From: an uncultured Clostridia bacterium
GTDB taxonomy: Bacteria > Bacillota > Clostridia > TANB77 > CAG-508
Direction of reading: 5' to 3'
NCBI GenBank assembly: GCA_948560265.1
Contig: CAOXTD010000023.1
Location: 1 to 19,750 of the forward strand
Length of the DNA: 19,750 nt
In this document: positions 1 to 7,025 of the stretch, in pieces
How the letters are laid out: each line of letters begins with the position of its first letter
Numbering within the stretch: position 1 is the first letter of the stretch
Position numbers and translations under genes: made by a program
The notes under the pieces: model-generated
The model's input: the letters and a program-made list of their open reading frames with translations, nothing else
Database searches by the model: none
Told to the model about the DNA's origin: nothing

Positions 1-92
1 GCTACTAATGTTTCATCCTCACAACTTTTCTTACTCTGTTTCAGATATGAAACGATTTTACCAAATACCTTTTTAACAATGTCATATGACAT
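1..92 (-). CDS. Partial open frame running off the left edge
   Basis: An uninterrupted minus-strand frame of 30 codons begins at an ATG at 92-90 (MSYDIVKKVFGKIVSYL...) and leaves the window at base 1. It overlaps the end of the truncated secreted-protein fragment by 11 nt in a different register. No good ribosome binding site is visible upstream of the ATG. It could be the displaced continuation of the broken gene, the start of another gene, or a chance open frame. No family is recognised. Confidence 0.25.
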   Translation of the reverse strand, partial: MSYDIVKKVFGKIVSYLKQSKKSCEDETLV

Positions 93-312
93 ATTTCCAA
101 TCAAAATTGGTATATAATGCTACAAATTTCCAATTGGAATGTTTTTTCGCAATTTCTTTTAAATAAGGTTGATAACTACTTGGAAAATTTTCAATACCAT
201 TTAATTTAGTAGATGCTTCTGTTTTCCAATTAAACGCAAATCCTATTCCAATGGCTAAGAATAAAAATAGTAAACTTATGAAAATATATCTTAGTTTTTT
301 TTTCATCTTCAA
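82..312 (-). pseudogene. N-terminal fragment of secreted glucosaminidase-like protein
   Basis: A 76-residue reading frame beginning with a Lys-rich start and one hydrophobic segment (about residues 7-27) that looks like a signal peptide or membrane anchor. The stretch after it (FPSSYQPYLKEIAKKHSNWK, then FVALYT and DW) resembles the N-terminus of clostridial cell-wall proteins annotated as endo-beta-N-acetylglucosaminidases, where such a segment precedes several hundred more residues. Here the frame stops right after FDWKYVI, so the enzyme part is missing. The ATG at 312 has an AAGGAG ribosome binding site about 10 nt upstream. The frame downstream (1-92) is open in another register but does not resemble the family. 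This could be a frameshift, a deletion junction or an insertion. The family call rests on a short stretch and is moderate. Confidence 0.5.
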
Positions 313-352
313 AATGCTCCTTTTCCTTTGTAGTTAGTATGGATTTTGGGCA

Positions 353-387
353 AAAAAATATACCTATAATGTTTTTGCATTATAGGC
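353..387 (-). terminator. Rho-independent terminator of the Nudix-nucleotidase-DUF4375 unit
   Basis: A perfect 9-bp inverted repeat (CCTATAATG at 363-371 and CATTATAGG at 378-386) with a 6-nt loop. On the minus strand it is followed by a run of seven T (plus-strand A at 352-358). It lies just beyond the stop of the DUF4375 gene, so it ends the three-gene minus-strand unit. Confidence 0.85.
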
Positions 388-394
388 ATCCAAT

Positions 395-916
395 TTATTT
401 TATAAAATATGATTTATTTTTCATAATATATTCATAATTTAATTGTACCAAATCTTCTTTTTCTTCATAAAACATATCATCACATTCTGACAATATATTT
501 TCTATATCTTTATCTACAATTTTGTCTAATAGTTTTTCTCTTCGCTCTTCATTTTTAGGTAATCTTCTTTTCAAAGCTTTTACTGCTTTTTGACAAATGT
601 CAGCTGTGTATGTTGCTCCAATTTCTTGAAATGCTTTTACTAGTTGATTAGAAAATATACCACTAGAATTATAGAAAAATTGCAAAAAACCTCCATTATA
701 TACTTCATCTTCTAAATTTTTCGTTATAAAAATTACTTTTTCTTTCTTGTTTAATTTTCCTATCTTATCGCCATATTCACATTTTTCATCTATATAAAGG
801 CTCATATGCGCAACAAAATTGTTTTGGTCCTCTATCTCCCAAACTTGTTCTATTGTTTTCACTTTTTGAAATTCCTCCATACTCTTTGCAATTTGTTCTT
901 CTAAATCTTCTTCCAT
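395..916 (-). CDS. DUF4375 / DMP19-like protein
   Basis: A 173-residue soluble, acidic protein. The central motif NGGFLQFFYNSSG (about residues 75-87), followed by a helix with EIGA, is the signature of the DMP19/DUF4375 family (C-terminal domain of DMP19-like proteins), whose biochemical role is not established. There is no signal peptide or membrane segment, so it is probably cytoplasmic. The first about 50 residues are charged and look helical. The ATG at 916 is preceded by a GGGG-type ribosome binding site. It is the last gene of a minus-strand unit, 12 nt after the nucleotidase and before a strong terminator. Family assignment is fairly sure; function is unknown. Confidence 0.75.
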   Translation of the reverse strand: MEEDLEEQIAKSMEEFQKVKTIEQVWEIEDQNNFVAHMSLYIDEKCEYGDKIGKLNKKEKVIFITKNLEDEVYNGGFLQFFYNSSGIFSNQLVKAFQEIGATYTADICQKAVKALKRRLPKNEERREKLLDKIVDKDIENILSECDDMFYEEKEDLVQLNYEYIMKNKSYFIK

Positions 917-928
917 TATTTTCCCCTT

Positions 929-1483
929 TTAACAATAAGACTTTATTTTTTCTTTTAGTTCTAGCCAACTATTCACTCTTGGAACTGTTACTGGTATATT
1001 TTGATTAACACTTGATGTAAATAGAATACTCCCTATATTCTTCTCGCTAATTTCCTGGCAAAACTTTGCTGAATCATCTACCATTAGGTCAATTTGATTA
1101 TCTACACATATTTGTGCTTTTTCAAAAGAGTTCCATAATATTTTAGTATATGGAATATGATGTCTTTCAAAATAGTTTAAAGTTACTTCTTCACTTCCCT
1201 TAAATTTTATTTCGCCTCTTGAAGTAATAATATAAATCTCATTTCCTTCCTCTAATAATTTTTGCATAATAGTATTAGCATTTTCTTTCATTTGAGCATT
1301 ACTGAAAATCGCAACACAATTATCTGCAAAAAATCTCTTGATAGTAGGATTTGTCATATCTCCTCTCATGACATCTTCCATATAATTTGAAATTTCTCCA
1401 TTTTCATCATATTGTTCTATATAATTTTGTATGGATTTTGAAGTATCTGTAATAACATCATCTATATCTATTCCTATTTTCAT
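929..1483 (-). CDS. HAD-superfamily 5'(3')-deoxyribonucleotidase-like protein
   Basis: A 184-residue protein beginning MKIGIDIDDVITDTS, the HAD motif I (DxDxxxT) with the nucleophile Asp and general acid at residues 6 and 8. Motif II appears as IIITSRGE-type sequence (IYIITSRGE). Later VDNQIDLMVDDSAKF gives the acidic motif IV that binds magnesium. The layout matches the NT5C family (5' nucleotidase, deoxy, C-type), which dephosphorylates nucleoside monophosphates; the exact substrate cannot be read from the sequence. The length is normal and the domain looks intact. It sits 33 nt after the Nudix gene and 12 nt before the DUF4375 gene, so all three are probably cotranscribed. A nucleotide clean-up role is an inference. 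Confidence 0.78.
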   Translation of the reverse strand: MKIGIDIDDVITDTSKSIQNYIEQYDENGEISNYMEDVMRGDMTNPTIKRFFADNCVAIFSNAQMKENANTIMQKLLEEGNEIYIITSRGEIKFKGSEEVTLNYFERHHIPYTKILWNSFEKAQICVDNQIDLMVDDSAKFCQEISEKNIGSILFTSSVNQNIPVTVPRVNSWLELKEKIKSYC

Positions 1484-1516
1484 ATTCGTTCTCCTTACCT
1501 ATATTTTTCTGTTCTC

Positions 1517-1947
1517 CTATAACTCATTAACTATATCTATTGAAGCTATTTTGTTATTTTTCAAATTAGCAATTGGTTGTTTAACAAAATTTAAATCTCT
1601 CAATTCTTCATCCATGTTCTTAAGAATATCATCATATTCATACCATTCTCTATCTAATATTTCATCTGTCATATAGTCAGATGTTTCTTTTAAAATCTTA
1701 GTAGAAAATATGATTGTTACTAAAATATCATCTTCTATTACTCTATTAGCAATATTTAAAATACCTGTTAATTCTACATCATATCCTGTTTCTTCTTTAA
1801 TTTCTCTAATTGCTCCTTGTATAAGTGTTTCATTACAATCTAAATGTCCTGCTGGTATATTCCATTTTTTATAGCATTTCTTTTTTGCTTCTTGTACTAA
1901 TAAAACCTTTCCCTCTTTTTCAAGAACTCCCCTACAATTACATGCAT
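1517..1947 (-). pseudogene. Nudix hydrolase with 1-nt frameshift near its start
   Basis: Translating the minus strand from about 1940 to the stop at 1517-1519 gives a complete Nudix hydrolase: CRGVLEKEGKVLLVQEAKKK, then KWNIPAGHLD and a perfect Nudix box (G-x5-E-x7-R-E-I-x-E-E-x-G-Y, about 1780-1850 in DNA), ending IDIVNEL. No start codon is in frame. The ATG that has a strong AGGAGG site 8 nt upstream (1945-1947) reads MHVIVGEFLKK and stops after 16 residues. Adding one base in the GTAGGGG stretch (about 1932-1936) would give MHVIVRGVLEKEGK. The length, 431 nt, is one short of a multiple of three. This is either real inactivation or a base lost in sequencing or assembly of the G run. It heads the unit with the nucleotidase and DUF4375 genes. 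Confidence 0.8.
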
Positions 1948-1975
1948 ATTTCTTTCTCCTCCTACATTTGTTGTT

Positions 1976-2004
1976 ATCATATCATAAAGGAAAATAATTA
2001 TCAA
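1976..2004 (-). promoter_or_regulatory. Promoter of the Nudix-nucleotidase-DUF4375 unit
   Basis: On the minus strand TTGATA (2004-1999) and TATGAT (1981-1976) are separated by 17 nt, each one base from the housekeeping sigma consensus. The expected start is about 20 nt before the AGGAGG site of the Nudix gene. It is divergent from, and about 30 bp away from, the antitoxin promoter. Confidence 0.6.
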
Positions 2005-2036
2005 TTAAATTTCTAGGTATTTATTTTCTAAAATCA

Positions 2037-2065
2037 TTGCTATTTTCTCATAAATAACATATAAT
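2037..2065 (+). promoter_or_regulatory. Promoter of the AbrB antitoxin / PIN toxin pair
   Basis: TTGCTA (2037-2042), a 17-nt spacer and a consensus TATAAT (2060-2065) precede the antitoxin start at 2107. Antitoxins of this type usually repress their own promoter, but no obvious operator repeat was found here. Confidence 0.65.
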
Positions 2066-2106
2066 ATTAGTAAGGAAAGTAAGGATTATGAAAAGAGGTG
2101 AAAATT

Positions 2107-2364
2107 ATGGAATTAGCAAAAGTAACTACTAAAGGTCAAATTACTATTCCTAAATCCATTAGAGATACTTTGAATTTAAAAGAAGGTAGTAAGGTAATCT
2201 TTATTCAAAAGGGAAAAGACATTATTATTAAAAACTCTGCCATGTTAGCATTGGAAAAAATTCAAGATGCTTTTGAAGGCGAGGCTGACAGACTTAATTT
2301 AGAGTCTGAAGAAGATATTATAAAAATGATAAAAGATTTTAGAAAAAATAGAAAGAAGGATTAG
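2107..2364 (+). CDS. AbrB/SpoVT-type antitoxin (VapB-like)
   Basis: An 85-residue protein beginning MELAKVTTKGQITIPKSIRD, the swapped-hairpin AbrB/SpoVT DNA-binding fold found in VapB/MazE-like antitoxins. Residues about 5-45 make the DNA-binding domain; the charged C-terminal tail (about 46-85) is the usual toxin-binding arm. The ATG at 2107 is preferred over an in-frame GTG at 2098, because the GTG is part of the ribosome binding site AGAGGTG that is correctly spaced for the ATG. The PIN toxin gene starts 1 nt after its stop, a typical coupled antitoxin-toxin arrangement. It probably neutralises the PIN RNase and autoregulates the pair; both are inferred from the family. Confidence 0.85.
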   Translation: MELAKVTTKGQITIPKSIRDTLNLKEGSKVIFIQKGKDIIIKNSAMLALEKIQDAFEGEADRLNLESEEDIIKMIKDFRKNRKKD

Positions 2365-2365
2365 A

Positions 2366-2764
2366 ATGAAAGTAATGTTAGATACCAATATTCTTGTTTC
2401 TGCTTTTGTATTTAACAGTAAAAAATTAAATGAACTAATCTATAAACTTTCTATAGAACATGAAATAATAATATGTACTTATACAATAACAGAACTAAAT
2501 GAATTAATCAAAACTAAATTTAAAGTATCTCCAAATAGTTTAGACCAATTTCTTGAAGAATTTCCCTTTACATTGGTCTATTCTCCTCCCAATGTAGAAC
2601 ATAAACTCTTTGATATTCGAGATGAAGATGACTATATCATTTTACATACTGCTATTATAGAAAATGTTGATATTTTTATTACTGGTGACAAGGACTTTGA
2701 CGATATTACAATTAAACATCCCAAAATTATGACTGTTAATAAATTTCTAGAAAACTATTCTTGA
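2366..2764 (+). CDS. PIN-domain toxin (putative RNase)
   Basis: A 132-residue PIN-domain protein of the class annotated as toxin-antitoxin toxin component, PIN family. The acidic metal-binding positions are present: D6 in MLDTNIL, E43 in ITELNEL, D88/D89 in RDEDDY and D108 in TGDKDF. PIN toxins cleave RNA (often tRNA or rRNA) in a Mg-dependent way; the target here is unknown. The protein is full length with an intact active site, so the toxin is probably functional. Translation likely couples to the antitoxin, as the AAGGA site lies inside its last codons. It converges with the yxeA-like gene across a shared hairpin. Confidence 0.85.
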   Translation: MKVMLDTNILVSAFVFNSKKLNELIYKLSIEHEIIICTYTITELNELIKTKFKVSPNSLDQFLEEFPFTLVYSPPNVEHKLFDIRDEDDYIILHTAIIENVDIFITGDKDFDDITIKHPKIMTVNKFLENYS

Positions 2765-2770
2765 TTTCAA

Positions 2771-2806
2771 AAAAGAAGCCAATTAGCTTACTAATCAACT
2801 TCTTTT
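2771..2806. terminator. Shared hairpin between convergent PIN toxin and YxeA genes
   Basis: AAAAGAAG (2771-2778) pairs with CTTCTTTT (2799-2806). After three mismatches, ATTAG (2782-2786) pairs with CTAAT (2791-2795) around a 4-nt loop. The minus-strand transcript continues into a T run, so it is a good terminator for the transporter operon. In the plus direction the T tract is broken and weaker. Confidence 0.6.
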
Positions 2807-2811
2807 CTCTC

Positions 2812-3159
2812 TTACTGATACACTTCTTTCACCCTATCTGGCAACTCCTCTTTTTGCACTTCATTCCAACTCACTACTCCACGAAAAGCCATTACATCTA
2901 ATTTCAAATATGCCCCTTCTCTTAACTCTCTTGTTGTTTTAAATTCAATCTCTTTTTCTTTTCCTGCTTCATTAAACGCTGTTAAAGTATAGCGATATTT
3001 CATATTGTCTGTTGTTGTTAAAAGTTCCACTTTAGTATTATCTATTTGAACATAATATTCTTTGGTTTGATATACTAAAAAGTAGTAGGCTAAACCACAA
3101 AGTGTAATAAAAATGATAATTAAAGCAGCTAAACATAATTTATCCTTAACATCTTCCAT
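2812..3159 (-). CDS. yxeA: YxeA-family membrane-anchored protein
   Basis: A 115-residue protein with one N-terminal transmembrane or signal-anchor segment (about residues 8-29) and an extracytoplasmic domain of about 80 residues containing KEYYVQI, the repeated phrase KEKEIEFKTTRELREGAYLKL and FRGVVSWNEVQKEELP. These are hallmarks of the YxeA family (DUF1093). In Bacillus, yxeA is encoded next to the YxdLM peptide-resistance ABC transporter, and here it directly follows the permease (13-nt gap, GAGGAG ribosome binding site). Its molecular function is unknown; the context suggests a helper in antimicrobial-peptide response. The length is normal for the family. It is the last gene of the transporter operon. 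Confidence 0.85.
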   Translation of the reverse strand: MEDVKDKLCLAALIIIFITLCGLAYYFLVYQTKEYYVQIDNTKVELLTTTDNMKYRYTLTAFNEAGKEKEIEFKTTRELREGAYLKLDVMAFRGVVSWNEVQKEELPDRVKEVYQ

Positions 3160-3172
3160 CTATTTCTCCTCT

Positions 3173-5263
3173 TTATACTTCTTCTTTAATAATATTTTTA
3201 CTTCCTAAATAGGTTGCAAGGAAATATAGTCCATAAACTGCTCCCATAATGCATACTGTTGCTATAATAGATGGTATCAATTCGTCTGTACTTGTAATTG
3301 CTGTCATTGTACTTAGTGCAAATTGAATTCCAAATATAGAATGGATAATTGCTAGGACAAGTGGTAGCATAAATACTATCCCAATTTGTCTAAATAATGC
3401 TTTGTTAATCATTTTTTCATCACAACCAATTTTTCTCAATATCAAATATCTTTGTTTGTTGTCAGAACTTTCTGTTAATTGTTTTAAAGCTAAAATAGCA
3501 GAACTTGCAATTAAGAATACAATTCCTAAATAAATTGCAATAAATACAATACTAGCAGTTAGTCCTTTGCTTGATTCTATAATCGTAATTTTAGTTACCC
3601 CATCTATCTCAATATCATTTTTCTTAAAGTTTTGTAACAAAGATGAACTTTCTTCTGCAAATATCTTTTCAATTTCTTTTTTCTCATTTTCAGTATTTAC
3701 ATTATAGTTGGCAGCCATAAAGTATTTTCCTATTTGCTCTTGCCCCAAGTTACAACTATCTGGTACTAATAGAATTCCTGTATTGATACTACTAGCTGAC
3801 ATATCAATAAATCCATCTTGACATTGGTCATATTTAGGAACATATCTAGTTCCTGCTATTGTTAAAATATTTCCTTCTTGCAGTACTCGTTCTCTAAGAG
3901 TAACCATATTTTGAAAATCACAAAGAACAATATATTCATTATCTTGTAATTCAAATTGTTTAATACCATATAGCTGAGCTATTTTATTGTAATCTGATAC
4001 TTTTATAATCTCTTCTTTTGTTTCATAATTAAGTCTTGGAAATTCTTGCTTTACCTCTGGGAAGATATCTCCAAAAAAGTCCTTCCATTTCATCTCTTCT
4101 ATTGCATAGATTGGAATATTTACCACATCTTTTAATAAATTCATATCAAATCCATTGTTTATTAAAGTTTCTTCTACAGTAATTTTGGAGTCTTCTCTTC
4201 TTGTCTCACTATACTTTGCTGTTTTTCCGCTATATGTTTTATAACTTTCTGGTAAGTTAGCATCTTTATATAAATTCAAATCTATTGGCGTTAATCTAAC
4301 TAATTCTTTTTGAACTTTATCATTTAGCGATAAGCTAGCTGACAAAACACTAATTGTCATAAATAGCATTAAGCAGATAACACTCATACTTATTACTGTT
4401 GTATTAATTTTGTTATTTAACTGTCTTAATACAAACATGTTAGTACCTTTTAGATAAGTACTCTTTTTGGCTTGTATTAATCTCAAAACAAATCCAGACA
4501 ATGACCAGAAAATAGCGATAGTACTGCCTATTCCCATTAAGATTGGCCATATTAATTTATCCATAGAATTAAGCTTGTTGATTCCGCCTGTTACTATCCA
4601 GTAAGCATAGCTAAGTACTGCTACTGCAATAATGAATATGAGAATAGAAATCACAGGATTTTTGATTTTTACTTCTTCATTTTTCTTAATGGCTGTTAAT
4701 AAATTAATTAGTTTGTATCTTGAAATTGTAAAAGTGTTAAATATCATAACTGCAACATACACTACAGCAAAACAAATACAAGTTTTGATACAAGCATCTT
4801 GTGAAAATACAAATCTAAAACTGCTCATATCTGCTTCAAACATTTTCCCTACTAAAATAGACATAAATTGTGAAGCAAATACACCAATAACAATTCCTGC
4901 TATTAATGATAAAATCCCTACTAAGATAGTTTCTAATAGAATAATTTTAGAAATTTGCCTTTTGCCCATTCCTAAGGTCATATAAATACCAAATTCCTTT
5001 TTTCTTCGGTTAATTAAAAAGTTATTGGCATATACAATTAGTAACCCTAATACCACTGCCACAAAAATAGATACTATTCCAAGCATCTCAATCATTAATT
5101 TAATAATTTGCTTTTGTGATTCTGATACTTGTAGCATTGCTTGTTGGCTGTCTAAGGAGTTGAACATATAGAATATGGCAACACCTAATACCAAAGTTAA
5201 AAAGTAAATGGCATAATCTTTGAAACTTTTTTTCATATTTCTAAAAGATAACTTAAATAACAT
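3173..5263 (-). CDS. Bce-type ABC transporter permease (FtsX family)
   Basis: A 696-residue integral membrane protein with the BceB/YxdM layout. TM1 is near the N-terminus (NMKKSFKDYAIYFLTLVLG), followed by an FtsX block (about residues 55-150, with the phrase RRKKEFGIYMTLGMGKRQI) and further helices. A large extracytoplasmic domain of about 230 residues (roughly 325-560) follows, then three C-terminal helices with an FtsX-like loop (RYLILRKIGCDEKMI). Such permeases bind cell-wall-targeting peptides or their lipid complexes through the large loop and signal to the partner kinase. The start overlaps the ATPase gene by 11 nt, so the two are translationally coupled. The target peptide cannot be read from the sequence; YxeA next door points to the Yxd subgroup. 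No defects were seen. Confidence 0.92.
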   Translation of the reverse strand: MLFKLSFRNMKKSFKDYAIYFLTLVLGVAIFYMFNSLDSQQAMLQVSESQKQIIKLMIEMLGIVSIFVAVVLGLLIVYANNFLINRRKKEFGIYMTLGMGKRQISKIILLETILVGILSLIAGIVIGVFASQFMSILVGKMFEADMSSFRFVFSQDACIKTCICFAVVYVAVMIFNTFTISRYKLINLLTAIKKNEEVKIKNPVISILIFIIAVAVLSYAYWIVTGGINKLNSMDKLIWPILMGIGSTIAIFWSLSGFVLRLIQAKKSTYLKGTNMFVLRQLNNKINTTVISMSVICLMLFMTISVLSASLSLNDKVQKELVRLTPIDLNLYKDANLPESYKTYSGKTAKYSETRREDSKITVEETLINNGFDMNLLKDVVNIPIYAIEEMKWKDFFGDIFPEVKQEFPRLNYETKEEIIKVSDYNKIAQLYGIKQFELQDNEYIVLCDFQNMVTLRERVLQEGNILTIAGTRYVPKYDQCQDGFIDMSASSINTGILLVPDSCNLGQEQIGKYFMAANYNVNTENEKKEIEKIFAEESSSLLQNFKKNDIEIDGVTKITIIESSKGLTASIVFIAIYLGIVFLIASSAILALKQLTESSDNKQRYLILRKIGCDEKMINKALFRQIGIVFMLPLVLAIIHSIFGIQFALSTMTAITSTDELIPSIIATVCIMGAVYGLYFLATYLGSKNIIKEEV

Positions 5264-6020
5264 CGTTCAAATCACCTCCAAGAAGTGTTTGGACTTCTAT
5301 GATTTTCTCAAAGAATTGTTTTCTACTGCTGTTTCCTTTGATTAATTCATTAAAGATTTTTCCATCTTTGATGAAAATAATTCTATCTGCATAACTAGCA
5401 GTAAAAGCATCATGTGTAACCATTAAAATAGTGGCATTCATTTTTTGATTTAAGCTTTCAAAACTTTCTAATAATTGCCTTGCTGCCTTACTATCTAAAG
5501 CCCCTGTTGGTTCATCTGCTAGAATAAGTTTTGGGTCAGTTACAATTGCCCTTGCTGAAGCTACTCTTTGCTTTTGACCTCCTGATATTTGATATGGATA
5601 TTTTTTTAAGATTTCTGTAATTCCTAATTTTTCTGCTACATTTTTTACTCTATTTTGGATTTCTCTTGGTTTTACTTTTTGGATAGTAAGTGCTAATGCA
5701 ATATTTTCAAAACAAGTTAAGGTATCTAACAAATTGAAGTCTTGAAAGATAAAGCCTAATTCCTCTCTTCTAAATTTGTTTAAGTTATTTCCCTTTAGTC
5801 TAGTAATGTCTTGACCATTAATTAGAATTTGTCCTGCCGTTACTCTATCTATAGTAGAAATACAATTTAAAAGTGTAGTCTTTCCTGAACCACTTGCTCC
5901 CATTATTCCTACAAATTCTCCTTGTTCTACTTTGAAACTGACATTATCAATGGCTTTTGTTAAGTTTGATTTGTTTCCATAGTATTTTTCAATGTTTTTC
6001 ACATCTAACACAGTATTCAT
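5253..6020 (-). CDS. Bce-type ABC transporter ATP-binding protein
   Basis: A 255-residue ATPase with all key motifs: Walker A GASGSGKTT (41-49), Q-loop FIFQDFN (Gln93), signature ISGGQ (145-149), Walker B LILADE (165-170), D-loop TGALD and switch His203 in VTHD. It pairs with the overlapping FtsX-type permease to form a BceAB/YxdLM-like transporter that removes or shields antimicrobial peptides acting on lipid-linked wall precursors. It is the first gene of ATPase-permease-yxeA. A promoter and a BceR-like inverted repeat lie immediately upstream (6048-6123), so induction by the two-component system at 8.3-10.0 kb is the likely control. Confidence 0.93.
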   Translation of the reverse strand: MNTVLDVKNIEKYYGNKSNLTKAIDNVSFKVEQGEFVGIMGASGSGKTTLLNCISTIDRVTAGQILINGQDITRLKGNNLNKFRREELGFIFQDFNLLDTLTCFENIALALTIQKVKPREIQNRVKNVAEKLGITEILKKYPYQISGGQKQRVASARAIVTDPKLILADEPTGALDSKAARQLLESFESLNQKMNATILMVTHDAFTASYADRIIFIKDGKIFNELIKGNSSRKQFFEKIIEVQTLLGGDLNDVI

Positions 6021-6047
6021 TCTTTTTTCTTCCTTTCATCTTTTATC

Positions 6048-6076
6048 ATTATATATTAGTTATAAACTATTTTAAA
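6048..6076 (-). promoter_or_regulatory. Promoter of the Bce-type transporter operon
   Basis: The minus strand has a consensus TATAAT (6053-6048) with a poor -35 (TTTAAA, 6076-6071) at 17-nt spacing. A good -10 with a weak -35 fits a promoter that needs an activator. The candidate operators lie directly upstream. Confidence 0.6.
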
Positions 6077-6090
6077 GTTATTTGCCATTG

Positions 6091-6107
6091 ATTAATGTGA
6101 CATTAAT
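6091..6107. promoter_or_regulatory. Second palindrome between promoter and BceR-like box
   Basis: ATTAATGTGACATTAAT is a perfect 7-3-7 inverted repeat that abuts the BceR-like repeat and lies nearer the -35. It may be a second site for the same response regulator or a site for another protein, such as the XRE regulator encoded just upstream. No protein can be assigned from the sequence. Confidence 0.4.
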
Positions 6108-6123
6108 CTTACATTTTTGTAAG
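6108..6123. promoter_or_regulatory. BceR-type operator upstream of the transporter
   Basis: CTTACATTTTTGTAAG is a perfect 6-4-6 inverted repeat. It contains TTACA-N4-TGTAA, which matches the TnACA-N4-TGTAA motif known for BceR-like response regulators. Its centre is about 75 bp upstream of the predicted start, a normal activator position. I saw no second copy in the window's other intergenic regions. Confidence 0.7.
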
Positions 6124-6203
6124 ATATCTTTTTTCTTTCAACAAAGTATATCATAAGGTTAATATTTTTGTTTTAAATTGTAGAAAAATGCTTCAACTTT
6201 TCA

Positions 6204-6242
6204 CAAAAATAGAGAGTACATTTCTTTTGAAATGTACCCCCT
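6204..6242 (-). terminator. Rho-independent terminator after the XRE regulator
   Basis: GTACATTTC (6216-6224) and GAAATGTAC (6229-6237) form a perfect 9-bp stem with a 4-nt loop. On the minus-strand RNA the stem extends by five more G-U, G-C and A-U pairs and runs into ATTTTTG. It separates the XRE gene from the transporter operon, so the transporter must have its own promoter. Confidence 0.85.
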
Positions 6243-6258
6243 ATTTAAATCTGCTTAT

Positions 6259-6891
6259 TTATAAGGCTGAACTAGTCTTTTTTTCTTTCCTTATTTGTAG
6301 ATACGTGATAATCGAACATATCACTATATATACTATCCAAAATAGAATAAACTTATAATAAGTATTACTATACACCAAAGGATATGGTGCTATAATCCTT
6401 GAAAATACGATATTATATATTAAAGAAAGTGGAATAAAAGCAATCAACCAAATATTCACTTTCCAAAATTTACTCTTTATTAAAGTCCTCTCTTTTTTAG
6501 AAGCCTGATAAATTCCTACTGCAAAAATCATACATCCTAGCACTATGAATACAATACCCGCTATAATTCCTCCAACTTCTTGAGTGGCATTCCATATAAA
6601 AGTGGACATTATCACTCCTAAAAAGTTGAAAGCTGTTGCCACAGTATTTAAGAAGTATGGAACTTCCTTTTCTTTGTTATTAGCTTTATCCGCTTCAATT
6701 CCTTTTAATAAAAAATCAGTACTAACTTCAAAGAATTCACTTAATATGATTATCTTATCTAAATCTGGAATAGATTGTTCACTTTCCCACTTTGAAACTG
6801 CCTGCCTTGAAACTCCAATTTCGTCTGCTAGTTCTTCCTGTGATATTCCTTTTATTTTCCTTAACTCTAAAATTCTGTCTGCTATTGTCAT
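6259..6891 (-). CDS. Membrane-bound XRE-family transcriptional regulator
   Basis: A 210-residue protein. Residues about 5-60 are a Cro/C1-type helix-turn-helix (ILELRKIKGISQEELADEIG, then VSRQAVSKWESEQSIPDLDKI). The rest holds about four hydrophobic segments (roughly 83-100, 106-128, 145-165 and 180-200), so the DNA-binding domain is tethered to the cytoplasmic face of the membrane. This layout is common in Firmicutes next to transporter genes, where it may sense membrane state; no ligand can be inferred. An AAAGGAGG site precedes the ATG at 6891. It has its own terminator and a likely promoter with repeats upstream. It lies between the two-component/capA genes and the transporter they probably control. 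Confidence 0.8.
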   Translation of the reverse strand: MTIADRILELRKIKGISQEELADEIGVSRQAVSKWESEQSIPDLDKIIILSEFFEVSTDFLLKGIEADKANNKEKEVPYFLNTVATAFNFLGVIMSTFIWNATQEVGGIIAGIVFIVLGCMIFAVGIYQASKKERTLIKSKFWKVNIWLIAFIPLSLIYNIVFSRIIAPYPLVYSNTYYKFILFWIVYIVICSIITYLQIRKEKKTSSAL

Positions 6892-6926
6892 AACAAAAAC
6901 CTCCTTTAATGATTATTTACATTTTT

Positions 6927-6935
6927 ATTATAACA
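6927..6935 (-). promoter_or_regulatory. Extended -10 promoter of the XRE regulator
   Basis: The minus strand shows TGTTATAAT (6935-6927), an extended -10 element. No convincing -35 lies at 16-18 nt. Where it should be, a 12-nt sequence repeated further upstream is found (6944-6955), which may be an operator. Confidence 0.5.
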
Positions 6936-6943
6936 ATACTTCT

Positions 6944-6998
6944 AGTTGCATTGCTACCAACTACACTTTTAAATTTGTCAACCAGCAGTTGCATTGCT
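6944..6998. repeat. 12-bp direct repeats upstream of the XRE gene
   Basis: AGTTGCATTGCT occurs at 6944-6955 and 6987-6998, 43 bp apart (about four helical turns). The first copy lies within an inverted repeat TAGTTG/CAACTA (6943-6963). The second lies within an imperfect one (AACCAGCA and TGCTTGTT, seven of eight positions complementary). The first overlaps the -35 zone of the XRE promoter, which is consistent with autoregulation by the XRE protein; this is an inference. Confidence 0.55.
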
Positions 6999-7025
6999 TG
7001 TTAAATTACCACTTATCTCTCAAAA

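Noticed and set aside
4632..4985. 117-residue plus-strand open frame inside the permease gene
   Set aside because: It lies fully antisense to a well-supported Bce-type permease and shows no family signal or ribosome binding site.
6976..6981. TTGACA on the minus strand as -35 of the XRE gene
   Set aside because: No acceptable -10 lies 16-18 nt downstream; the extended -10 at 6927-6935 is more than 40 nt away.
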